From contig CAMLIZ010000002.1 in the NCBI GenBank assembly GCA_946480245.1, forward strand, positions 4,756 through 68,755: 64,000 bases of DNA, written 5' to 3'. Made by a program: the position numbers and the translations under genes. The notes under the pieces are model-generated. The model saw nothing but the letters and a program-made list of their open reading frames with translations, did not search any database and was not told the DNA's origin. Positions 47,057 through 54,769 of this stretch are shown piece after piece (the stretch's first letter is position 1; each line of letters starts with the position of its first letter). The DNA is from an uncultured Pseudomonadota bacterium (GTDB lineage Bacteria > Pseudomonadota > Gammaproteobacteria > Burkholderiales > Burkholderiaceae).

Positions 47057-47716
47057 ATGGGTGCCAACCTGCCTGAGCCGCTGACGCTCGTCGCGCTGAT
47101 CGCGGCGTTCGGGGTGGCGCCCTTCATCGCGCTGATGATGACCAGCTACACCAAGCTCGTCATCGTGTTCGGCCTGCTGCGCACGGCGCTGGGCCTGCAG
47201 CAGACGCCGCCGAACATGGTGCTCAACGGGCTGGCGATCATCCTGTCGATCTACATCATGGCGCCGGTGGGCATGGCGGTGGCCGACTCGCTGCACGGCC
47301 ACCAGTTCGGCGCCAAGGGCGAGGGCCTGAGCGACGTGGCGGCGGTGCTGGATGCGGCGCGCGAGCCGATCAAGAGCTTCCTGCAGAAGCACACGCAGGA
47401 GCGCGACCGCCGCTTCTTCGTGAAATCGGCCGAGGCGGTGTGGCCGCGCGAGCGCGCCGCATCGCTCTCGCCCGACGACTTCATGGTGCTGGTGCCCAGC
47501 TTCACGCTCAGCGAGCTGACGCGCGCATTCCAGATCGGCTTCGTGATCTATCTCGTGTTCGTGATCGTCGACCTGATCGTCGCCACCGTGCTGCTCGCGC
47601 TGGGCATGTCGATGATCGCGCCCACCACCATCTCGCTGCCGTTCAAGCTGCTGCTGTTCGTGATGCTCGACGGCTGGACGCGCCTGATCCACGGGCTGGT
47701 GCTGTCGTATCGATGA
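47057..47716 (+). CDS. sctR: T3SS export apparatus protein SctR
   Basis: A 219-residue FliP/SctR-family protein with four hydrophobic stretches. The family motifs are MMTSYTKLVIVFGLLRTALG near residues 28-47 and, later, SELTRAFQIGFVIYLVFVIV with ISLPFKLLLFVMLDGW. It forms the export gate core. The stop overlaps an ATG (47713) that could be an alternative start of the next gene. Confidence 0.95.
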   Translation: MGANLPEPLTLVALIAAFGVAPFIALMMTSYTKLVIVFGLLRTALGLQQTPPNMVLNGLAIILSIYIMAPVGMAVADSLHGHQFGAKGEGLSDVAAVLDAAREPIKSFLQKHTQERDRRFFVKSAEAVWPRERAASLSPDDFMVLVPSFTLSELTRAFQIGFVIYLVFVIVDLIVATVLLALGMSMIAPTTISLPFKLLLFVMLDGWTRLIHGLVLSYR

Positions 47717-47745
47717 CGGGCCCGCCACAACAGGGAGAACCGGCA

Positions 47746-48558
47746 ATGACATCCACGCCAGGGGAGATCGTCTGGCTGACCGACGATGCGCTTCAGCCGC
47801 TGCCGCATGCGCGCAGCCTGGGCGCCGGCGGGCTGCTGGGCCAGCTGCTGCAGGCGCGCAGCGCGACGGAACGCCAGCGCCTGGTGCGCGCGGCGCTCGC
47901 CGCGATCGGCTTCGACTGGCTGGCCTACGGCAAGGTGCGCATGCAGGGCGGCGTGCCGGTGCCCACCAGCTTCTTTGCCACCTATGCCGAGCCGCACTGG
48001 ACCGCGCAGTACTTTCAGAATCGCCTGTTCGAGCTCGACTTTCGCCACGCCGAGGCGCCCCCTTCGGGCCTGCCGCGCGCCTGGTCCGTCGACGAGCTGG
48101 CCTCGCGCAGCTGCGAGCACGAACCGCAGCAGCGCCAGTTCGCTCAGGCGCTGCGCGGCAGCGCGCTCAACAGCGGCGTGTTCATGAACCTGGCGTCGCC
48201 GGGCGGACGGCATGAGCGCACGGTGGTGTCGCTGTCGTCGTCGGCCTGCCAGCGCGCTTGGATCGCGCACAGCGTGCTCGGCCAGTCGGTGATGCTGGCG
48301 CTGGCGGTGCACGAGTTCCTCAGCCTGCATGTTCACGGCAGCGGCGACGCCGATCCGCTGGGCCAGGTGTCGCCGGTGCAGTGCGACATCCTGCGCGGGC
48401 TGGCCTTGGGCGAGAGCGACCGCGAGATCAGCCAGCGACTGCAGTTGTCGGCGCACACGGTGGACTACCACCTGCGCTGCCTGCGGCGCCGCTTTTCGGC
48501 GCGCAACCGCGCGCAACTGGTGTGCGCCGCGATGGAGGCGGCGGCCTCCGCACCGTGA
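47746..48558 (+). CDS. LuxR-type regulator next to T3SS genes
   Basis: A 270-residue protein with a LuxR-type ligand domain (about 35-180) and a GerE DNA-binding domain (VSPVQCDILRGLALGESDRE, then LQLSAHTVDYHLRCLRRRF). It aligns with the regulator at 21455-22336: both share FDWLAYG and HxVDYHxRxLRRRFxxRNR. In the pocket Trp and Tyr (HWTAQY) and the later Trp remain, but Asp-Pro is Asp-Phe (ELDFRH). GGGAG lies upstream of ATG 47746; ATG 47713, overlapping the sctR stop, is possible. It probably controls this T3SS. Confidence 0.85.
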   Translation: MTSTPGEIVWLTDDALQPLPHARSLGAGGLLGQLLQARSATERQRLVRAALAAIGFDWLAYGKVRMQGGVPVPTSFFATYAEPHWTAQYFQNRLFELDFRHAEAPPSGLPRAWSVDELASRSCEHEPQQRQFAQALRGSALNSGVFMNLASPGGRHERTVVSLSSSACQRAWIAHSVLGQSVMLALAVHEFLSLHVHGSGDADPLGQVSPVQCDILRGLALGESDREISQRLQLSAHTVDYHLRCLRRRFSARNRAQLVCAAMEAAASAP

Positions 48559-49070
48559 GGGTGGGGCTGGGGGCGCAACCGCTGCGGGCGTTGAGCGCAG
48601 GCGAGCAGCGCCGGCTGGTGCACGCCACGCTGGCGTCGCTCGGGTTCCAGTGGCTCGAATACGCGCAGGTGGCGGTGCAGCGAGGGCGCCTGGCCGCCAC
48701 GCGCTTTGCCGACACCTGGGCACCAAGCGGCTGGGCGGCGGGCTACCTGCAGGCCGGTCTCCTGCACCGTGATCCGCGGCTGCAGCGTGCGCGACCCGGT
48801 GGCATGCCGCTGGTGTGGGATCTGGCGGGCCTGCGCGCGGGGCCGCCCGCGTTGACGTCGCTGCAGCTCGGCGTGCTGAACACGCTGGACGATCTGAACC
48901 TGCGCAGCGGCGTGTTCGTGTGCATTCCCGCGCCGGGCAAGCTGCCGGCGCGCACGCTGGTCGGCCTGGGCAGCGGCGCGCCGTCTTGCGACTGGATCGA
49001 CGACGCCGCGCGCGGGCAGGCGATGCTGCTGGCGCTGTGGCTGCACGAAGGGCTTCAGCCGCAGCGTTGA
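48555..49070 (+). CDS. LuxR-like ligand-binding domain without DNA-binding domain
   Basis: A 171-residue protein homologous to the ligand domain of the preceding gene (LGFQWLEYAQVAVQ against IGFDWLAYGKVRMQ) and ending just before the helix-turn-helix would start. Pocket residues are kept: Trp/Tyr in GWAAGY, Asp-Pro in HRDPRL, Trp in PLVWD. It starts with GTG at 48555 overlapping the previous stop (GTGA). Its 3' end overlaps the convergent kinase gene by 16 bp. It may bind a ligand or dimerise with the full-length regulators. It could instead be a decaying gene, but the frame is intact. Confidence 0.75.
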   Translation: MRVGLGAQPLRALSAGEQRRLVHATLASLGFQWLEYAQVAVQRGRLAATRFADTWAPSGWAAGYLQAGLLHRDPRLQRARPGGMPLVWDLAGLRAGPPALTSLQLGVLNTLDDLNLRSGVFVCIPAPGKLPARTLVGLGSGAPSCDWIDDAARGQAMLLALWLHEGLQPQR

Positions 49071-51364
49071 AGCGCTGCGCGCACGGTCTTCGGCCCGTCC
49101 TTGTCGTCGCCGATCGATTCGCGCTTGTCGTTGGCTTCCAGGATCGGCAGGGCCTGCCGCCACTGCGCGCAGGCCGACTGCATGGCCTGCACGCGCTGTG
49201 CGGGCTTGCGCTTGGCCAGTGCCTCATAGGCATTGCCGAGCAGCAGGTAGGCCCAGCCGCGGTAGTACTGCGTGCCGATGCCTTCGCGCATGTCCGGCGG
49301 CAGCGAGTCGAACAGCTGCACCGATTGCACGCCGTGGGCCACGGCCTGGTCTGCCGCACCGGTCAGGATCAGCGTCTCCACCAGCATCGAGTGCTCTTCG
49401 GCCAGCCCCTCGCGCGAGTACATGTCGCTCGGCGCACGGTCGGCGATCGCCTGGCGCAGGCGCACCGCCTCCTGCTGCGCGGCCACCGCCTCGGGCAGGC
49501 GGCCCAGCCGTTGCAGCGCCTGCCCGCGCTCGCTGAGGAAGTGCGCATAGTTCGGCGCCACGATCAGGTGGTCGGGGTGGCGCTCGTAGGCTGGCTTGAG
49601 CACCGCAGTGGCCTTGTCCAGCTCGGCCAGTGCCAGCGCCGCACCCTTGGCGCCGATGTCGTCGTCCATGAAGCGCAGTGCGCGGTAGCCGTACACGGCC
49701 GACAGGTTGGACACCACGTCCGTGTCGTCGGGCCGCAGCGCCAGCACCTTGCTCAGCTGCTGCTGCGCCAGCTCGGACGTGGCCAGGAAGTCCGGCCCGG
49801 TGGCGTCGTGCGAGAAGTACAGCTGCGTGAGGTAGATGTAGAGGTTGCCGAGCGCGCGCTGGTATTCGTAGCGCGTGGGCTCCGCGGCCACCAGCGCCTG
49901 GCCCACGCGCAAGGCCTCGCTCTCCACGGTCCTCGCTTCGTCGAACATGCCCTGGCGCGCCAGGCGGGCGCCCAGGCGTGTCTCGAGCAGCACGAGCTCC
50001 AGCTGCGCGGGGCGCTGCATCGGCCCCTTGCCGATCAGCGGATGCACGATCGCCATTGCGCGGTGGTAGCTGGCCAGCGCCTGCTCCGGCTCGCCCATGT
50101 TGGACATGTGGGCCGCACCCTGGATGTCGCCCACATGCCGGTACGCCGCCGCCACCTCCAGCTGCAGCGCGGGGTCGTCGAGCGCTTCGGCCTGCAGTTG
50201 CTCGAGGTAGCGCAGCGCCGTGTCCACCAGGTGCTTGCGCGCCCCGAGTGCACCGGGAATGCGCTCCACTGCCTTGTCGACGTCGAAGATGAACACGTTG
50301 GCCAGCTTGCGCACCGAGGCAAAGTAGCGCTCGGCGCGCTCCTTCTGCCGTTGCGCCTGGTAGCCCTCGTAGGCGGCCACGCCCAGCCCGATCACCAGCG
50401 CCAGGTTGGCCACCAGCGCGGCACCGGCCACGCGCTTGTGGCGCAGCACGAAGCGACCGGCGCGATAGCTCCACGCGCCCTTGCGCGCCTGCACCGGCAG
50501 CCCCTCGAGGTGGCGGAACACGTCGTCGGCGAAGGCCTCCGCGCTGGCATAGCGGTGCTGTGGGTTCTTGCGCAGCGCCATCAGCACCATCGCATCCAGA
50601 TCGCCGCGCAAGCGCCGCTTCAAACCGGGCGCGTTGCGGCTGGGCGGCAGCGGCTCGGTGTCGCAGATGGCCTGGCCGAGCGTGTAGTCGCTGCCGGTGG
50701 TGGCCGCCGGATAGGGGCTGGCGTCGGTGAGCAGGCGGTACAGCACCACGCCCAGCGAGAACACATCCGAGGCCGGCGTGATCTCCTGGCCGCGCACCTG
50801 CTCGGGGCTGGCGTACTCCAGCGTCATCACGCGCTGCTGCGTGGCGGTGGCCGCGGCCGGCTGCGCGCTGATGCGCTTGGCGATGCCGAAGTCCACCAGC
50901 TTGACCAGCCCCTCGGGCGTGACCAGGATGTTGGCCGGCTTCAGGTCCCGGTGCACCACACCCTTGCTGTGCGCGTAGTGCACCACCTGGCACACGCTGC
51001 GGAACAGCCGCAGCCGCTGCTCCACGCCCAGGCTGCGTGCATTGCAGTACACGTCGATCGGCTCGCCCAGCACGCGCTCCATCGCGAACCACGGCACACC
51101 GTCGTCGCTGACGCCGCCATCGAGCACCTTGGCCAGGTTGGGGTGCTCCAGGCTGGCCAGGATCTGCCGCTCGGCCTTGAAGCGCTCGATCTGCACCGCG
51201 TCACTCAGGCCCGCGCGCAGCAGCTTCACCGCCACCTGCTGCTCGAACGCACCGTCGGCCCGCTCCGCAAGGTACACCTGCCCCATGCCGCCCTGGCCGA
51301 TCAGGCTCAGCAGCCGGTACGGGCCCAGGCGGCTTGGCATCAACGCAAGGGGTTCGCCGATCAC
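49055..51364 (-). CDS. Ser/Thr protein kinase with TPR-like C-terminus (kinase 1, lacks N-terminal domain)
   Basis: A 769-residue Hanks-type kinase. The kinase domain spans about 13-290 (GQGGMGQVY, the Lys in VAVKLL, HRDLKPANI, DFGIAK), a membrane helix lies near 310-330 (ALVANLALVIGLGVAAY), and a ~430-residue TPR-like helical region follows. The start is GTG at 51364 (ATG at 51340 is possible). It lacks the ~86-residue N-terminal domain of the next kinase but is essentially identical to it over the kinase and membrane regions. It lies 16 bp after kinase 2 in an ECF-sigma operon. Confidence 0.9.
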   Translation of the reverse strand: MIGEPLALMPSRLGPYRLLSLIGQGGMGQVYLAERADGAFEQQVAVKLLRAGLSDAVQIERFKAERQILASLEHPNLAKVLDGGVSDDGVPWFAMERVLGEPIDVYCNARSLGVEQRLRLFRSVCQVVHYAHSKGVVHRDLKPANILVTPEGLVKLVDFGIAKRISAQPAAATATQQRVMTLEYASPEQVRGQEITPASDVFSLGVVLYRLLTDASPYPAATTGSDYTLGQAICDTEPLPPSRNAPGLKRRLRGDLDAMVLMALRKNPQHRYASAEAFADDVFRHLEGLPVQARKGAWSYRAGRFVLRHKRVAGAALVANLALVIGLGVAAYEGYQAQRQKERAERYFASVRKLANVFIFDVDKAVERIPGALGARKHLVDTALRYLEQLQAEALDDPALQLEVAAAYRHVGDIQGAAHMSNMGEPEQALASYHRAMAIVHPLIGKGPMQRPAQLELVLLETRLGARLARQGMFDEARTVESEALRVGQALVAAEPTRYEYQRALGNLYIYLTQLYFSHDATGPDFLATSELAQQQLSKVLALRPDDTDVVSNLSAVYGYRALRFMDDDIGAKGAALALAELDKATAVLKPAYERHPDHLIVAPNYAHFLSERGQALQRLGRLPEAVAAQQEAVRLRQAIADRAPSDMYSREGLAEEHSMLVETLILTGAADQAVAHGVQSVQLFDSLPPDMREGIGTQYYRGWAYLLLGNAYEALAKRKPAQRVQAMQSACAQWRQALPILEANDKRESIGDDKDGPKTVRAALQRCG
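50288..51331 (-). repeat. kinase-domain direct repeat, copy 1
   Basis: About 1.04 kb nearly identical to 52632-53675 at a constant offset of 2344 bp. Differences appear only in the ~60 bp at the left edge (3' part on the minus strand); the kinase and membrane coding part looks the same base for base. It reflects a recent tandem duplication or gene conversion. Confidence 0.93.
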
Positions 51365-51380
51365 AGAGCCACCCGGCGCG

Positions 51381-53927
51381 TCAGCGTGCGTGCGGAACTG
51401 CCTCGGGCGGCGCTGAGCAAGCGCGCAGGGCTTCGCGGAACGTCTCGGGGCCCAATTCGCCGGGCGACACGCCCACCCTGTCGGCCAGGCGCTGAGCGAC
51501 TTGCAGGCCCATGCGGTCGTAGTTGCACGCGTCGGCGCGCCCCTTCTGGTTGGCCCCCGCTGCCGCCGCTAGCGCCAGCGTGTGAAAGTTGTCGCGCTCT
51601 GCCTCCAGCGCCTCGGTGGCATTGCGCGCCGCATCGGGCAGCCCGTCGTAGATGGCCTGCGCACGCTGGGCTTCGCGCAGGCTATCCTCCGGCTTGCCCG
51701 TGCGCATCAAGGTGATGGCAAGGTTGGCGCGTGCAAGGCCGACGCTCAGCCTGGAGTCCTCATCATTCGGGTCGCGTGCCACCACCGCGTCCAGCGTGCG
51801 GATGGCATCGTCCAGTACCTGTGCCGCATGTTCGTACTGGCGCAGTTCATTGAGCGCCGATCCGAGGTTGAGCAGCTTGCCGGCGTACTGACCGGCGAGG
51901 AACGCGTCGCTCGGGTTGGCGACGTGCAAAGGCTTGAGCAGTTGGGCGCTCTTGTCGTACTCCGATGCGGCTGCGCGTGCACTCGCGTCGGTATCGTCCA
52001 GCTGCATGTAGTACAGGCCGCGCGTGTTGCGCACATTGGCCAGGCTCTTGATGGCGGCGGCATGGCCGGGCGACAGGCGCAACACGGCCTCAAGCGCGCG
52101 GATGGCGCTGTCCGACGTCGACACATAGGCGTCAAACCGCTTCTCGTACAGCAGCGCCCGCGCATACTGGTCGAGCACCTCGGCCAGAAGCAGGTTGTTG
52201 CCGATGTTGTCCGGTGCTCGTCGCACCAGGTCATGCGCCAGGCGCGTCGCCTCGGCGAACACCGGCAACGCGTCACGCGAGTGACCCAGCCAGGCGAGCA
52301 GCGCCCCTTGCGCCTCGTAGTCCCGCGCCAATTCGGACTCCACGGCGCTCAGTGTGGCGGGGGGCAGGGACACTCGCGGCAAAGGCTCCATCAGGCTGAT
52401 CGCTCTGCGATAGCTGACCATCGCACCCTGCGGATCGTTGAGGTTCGAGCGGTACGGTTTGCCCTGAATATTGCCCACCGTACGGTAGCCCTGCGCCAGG
52501 TCAACGGCCAGCATCACGTCGCCGTCGGGCTCGGTGCTCAGTTCCTTCAGATAGATGAGCGCGTTGTCCACCACGAGCTTGCGTGCGGCGTTGGCGCCGG
52601 CAAGCTTTCGGATCGCGGGATCCACGTCCTCGATGAACACGTTGGCCAGCTTGCGCACCGAGCCGAAGTAGCGCTCGGCACGCTCCTTTTGCCGTTGCGC
52701 CTGGTAGCCCTCGTAGGCGGCCACGCCCAGCCCGATCACCAGCGCCAGGTTGGCCACCAGCGCGGCACCGGCCACGCGCTTGTGGCGCAGCACGAAGCGA
52801 CCGGCGCGATAGCTCCACGCGCCCTTGCGCGCCTGCACCGGCAGCCCCTCGAGGTGGCGGAACACGTCGTCGGCGAAGGCCTCCGCGCTGGCATAGCGGT
52901 GCTGTGGGTTCTTGCGCAGCGCCATCAGCACCATCGCATCCAGATCGCCGCGCAAGCGCCGCTTCAAACCGGGCGCGTTGCGGCTGGGCGGCAGCGGCTC
53001 GGTGTCGCAGATGGCCTGGCCGAGCGTGTAGTCGCTGCCGGTGGTGGCCGCCGGATAGGGGCTGGCGTCGGTGAGCAGGCGGTACAGCACCACGCCCAGC
53101 GAGAACACATCCGAGGCCGGCGTGATCTCCTGGCCGCGCACCTGCTCGGGGCTGGCGTACTCCAGCGTCATCACGCGCTGCTGCGTGGCGGTGGCCGCGG
53201 CCGGCTGCGCGCTGATGCGCTTGGCGATGCCGAAGTCCACCAGCTTGACCAGCCCCTCGGGCGTGACCAGGATGTTGGCCGGCTTCAGGTCCCGGTGCAC
53301 CACACCCTTGCTGTGCGCGTAGTGCACCACCTGGCACACGCTGCGGAACAGCCGCAGCCGCTGCTCCACGCCCAGGCTGCGTGCATTGCAGTACACGTCG
53401 ATCGGCTCGCCCAGCACGCGCTCCATCGCGAACCACGGCACACCGTCGTCGCTGACGCCGCCATCGAGCACCTTGGCCAGGTTGGGGTGCTCCAGGCTGG
53501 CCAGGATCTGCCGCTCGGCCTTGAAGCGCTCGATCTGCACCGCGTCACTCAGGCCCGCGCGCAGCAGCTTCACCGCCACCTGCTGCTCGAACGCACCGTC
53601 GGCCCGCTCCGCAAGGTACACCTGCCCCATGCCGCCCTGGCCGATCAGGCTCAGCAGCCGGTACGGGCCCAGGCGCCGGCCCAACCAGGGGCCGGTGGCA
53701 TGCTGCTGCAGCGCGTCGAGCGCCAGCTGGGCGGGCAGGGTGTCGAGCACGCTGCGCGTGGGGTCGGCGGCCTGCAGCAGCGCGCGCAGTTCGTCGGCCA
53801 GCGTCGCGTCACCATGCGCGTGCTGCGCGATGAACGCCTCCCGCTGGTCAGCCGGCAGCTCCAGCGCATCCGCCAGCAGGCGCTTCACGCGCTGCCAGCG
53901 CTCGGCTTCCTCCAGCGCCGCGCTCAT
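51381..53927 (-). CDS. Ser/Thr protein kinase with TPR-like C-terminus (kinase 2)
   Basis: An 848-residue Hanks-type kinase. An N-terminal helical domain (about 1-86) carries WQRVKRLLADALELPADQRE, a pattern common in ECF-linked kinases. The kinase domain is about 87-365 (GQGGMGQVY, HRDLKPANI, DFGIAK), the membrane helix about 385-405, then a TPR-like sensor region. The ATG is immediately next to the sigma factor stop codon, so the genes are cotranscribed. In the best-studied related pair (Vibrio PknT-EcfP) the kinase phosphorylates and activates the sigma factor; a similar role is inferred. Confidence 0.92.
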   Translation of the reverse strand: MSAALEEAERWQRVKRLLADALELPADQREAFIAQHAHGDATLADELRALLQAADPTRSVLDTLPAQLALDALQQHATGPWLGRRLGPYRLLSLIGQGGMGQVYLAERADGAFEQQVAVKLLRAGLSDAVQIERFKAERQILASLEHPNLAKVLDGGVSDDGVPWFAMERVLGEPIDVYCNARSLGVEQRLRLFRSVCQVVHYAHSKGVVHRDLKPANILVTPEGLVKLVDFGIAKRISAQPAAATATQQRVMTLEYASPEQVRGQEITPASDVFSLGVVLYRLLTDASPYPAATTGSDYTLGQAICDTEPLPPSRNAPGLKRRLRGDLDAMVLMALRKNPQHRYASAEAFADDVFRHLEGLPVQARKGAWSYRAGRFVLRHKRVAGAALVANLALVIGLGVAAYEGYQAQRQKERAERYFGSVRKLANVFIEDVDPAIRKLAGANAARKLVVDNALIYLKELSTEPDGDVMLAVDLAQGYRTVGNIQGKPYRSNLNDPQGAMVSYRRAISLMEPLPRVSLPPATLSAVESELARDYEAQGALLAWLGHSRDALPVFAEATRLAHDLVRRAPDNIGNNLLLAEVLDQYARALLYEKRFDAYVSTSDSAIRALEAVLRLSPGHAAAIKSLANVRNTRGLYYMQLDDTDASARAAASEYDKSAQLLKPLHVANPSDAFLAGQYAGKLLNLGSALNELRQYEHAAQVLDDAIRTLDAVVARDPNDEDSRLSVGLARANLAITLMRTGKPEDSLREAQRAQAIYDGLPDAARNATEALEAERDNFHTLALAAAAGANQKGRADACNYDRMGLQVAQRLADRVGVSPGELGPETFREALRACSAPPEAVPHAR
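52632..53675 (-). repeat. kinase-domain direct repeat, copy 2
   Basis: Partner of 50288-51331. Similarity stops at the first residues of the kinase domain on one side (RLGPYRLLSL) and shortly after the membrane helix on the other (RAERYF), so the unit copied is kinase plus membrane anchor without sensor or N-terminal domain. Confidence 0.93.
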
Positions 53928-54578
53928 CTACACGCGGCCTCTGAGCTGCAGCAGCAGCCAGGCGCGCGCCGTGGCCCATTCGCGCTTCACCGTGGCAGGC
54001 GACACCTGCAGCGCCTCGGCGGTTTCCTCCACGCTCAGGCCGCCGAAGAAGCGCAGCTCCACCACCTGCCCCTGGCGATGATCGAGCACGGCCAACCGCT
54101 TGAGCGCCTCGTCGATCTGCAGGATGTCGAGCAGCTGGTCATCGGATTCGCGCTCCGGCAGCTCGCCGAACGCGTCCTGCAGCGCGTCGATGCTCTGCAC
54201 GTGTTCGCCGCTGCCGCGCTTGGCCGCATTGCGTGCGCGCGCGTGGTCCACCAGGATGCGCCGCATCAACGCCGACGCCCATGCAAAGAACTGCCCGCGT
54301 GACACCCACTGCACCGAACGCTGCTCCGCCATGCGCATGAAGGCCTCGTGCACGAGGCTCGTGCCTTGCAGCGTGTGGCCCTCGCGCTCGCGTCGCAGGT
54401 GCCGGCGCGCCATGCGGCGCAGCTCGTCGTAGACCAGGGGCACCAGGCGCTCCAGCGCCTGCGCATCGCCGCTGGCCCAGCTGTGCAGCAAGGCCGTGAT
54501 GGGCGACGAGCCGCCGGCGACAGCGCCTTCGGGATACGAAGGCTGCGCGGCGCAGACCTCTTGGGCAATTGCGCGCAT
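53928..54578 (-). CDS. ECF RNA polymerase sigma factor linked to Ser/Thr kinases
   Basis: A 216-residue sigma factor. Region 2 (LVPLVYDELRRMARRHLRRE ... VHEAFMRM ... FFAWASALMRRILVDHARAR, shown in parts) and region 4 (GLSVEETAEALQVSPATVKR) are clear. No anti-sigma gene is present; instead two kinase genes follow directly, as in kinase-controlled ECF groups. I prefer the ATG at 54578; a GTG at 54608 would add ten residues. The gene is divergent from the LysM-like large protein gene, sharing a 191-bp region. Confidence 0.92.
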   Translation of the reverse strand: MRAIAQEVCAAQPSYPEGAVAGGSSPITALLHSWASGDAQALERLVPLVYDELRRMARRHLRREREGHTLQGTSLVHEAFMRMAEQRSVQWVSRGQFFAWASALMRRILVDHARARNAAKRGSGEHVQSIDALQDAFGELPERESDDQLLDILQIDEALKRLAVLDHRQGQVVELRFFGGLSVEETAEALQVSPATVKREWATARAWLLLQLRGRV

Positions 54579-54658
54579 GTTCCTCTCGGTTGGGTGGGTG
54601 CGATTCACTCACACTCGCCGGCCGCTCGCAAGCCGCCAAGCGGGGGGAGAGGTAACCA

Positions 54659-54676
54659 ACTACGGATTTTCGTAGT
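54659..54676. promoter_or_regulatory. element A: perfect lux-box-like dyad upstream of the LysM-like protein gene
   Basis: ACTACG-GATTTT-CGTAGT: perfect 6-bp arms with a 6-nt spacer, 18 bp in all. A close variant lies between sctV and sctQ. It is 94 bp before the LysM-like gene and 81 bp before the ECF sigma gene, so it could act on both. LuxR-family dimers bind sites of this size. Confidence 0.55.
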
Positions 54677-54690
54677 CGATGCACGCGCAC

Positions 54691-54704
54691 CTACGAGAAC
54701 ACGG
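54691..54704 (+). promoter_or_regulatory. element B upstream of the LysM-like protein gene
   Basis: CTACGAGAACACGG, matching the sctV-side element at CTACGAGAAC and the following N-CGG, in the same orientation relative to the downstream gene and also downstream of element A. The distance A-to-B is 32 bp here and 49 bp at sctV. Nothing else is seen in 54579-54769. Confidence 0.45.
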
Positions 54705-54769
54705 AATGACGCAAAACTGTCAAGCACGCTGCGCAGACTGGGCCGCATTCCAACCGCTCACTGCACCGC

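Noticed and set aside
48555..49070. Pseudogene of a LuxR regulator
   Set aside because: The frame is intact, coupled to the gene before it, and the pocket residues are kept; only the DNA-binding domain is missing. A decaying gene remains possible but is less likely.
50288..53675. Mobile element as the cause of the 1-kb repeat
   Set aside because: The repeat is coding sequence cut at kinase-domain borders, with no transposase, terminal inverted repeat or target duplication.
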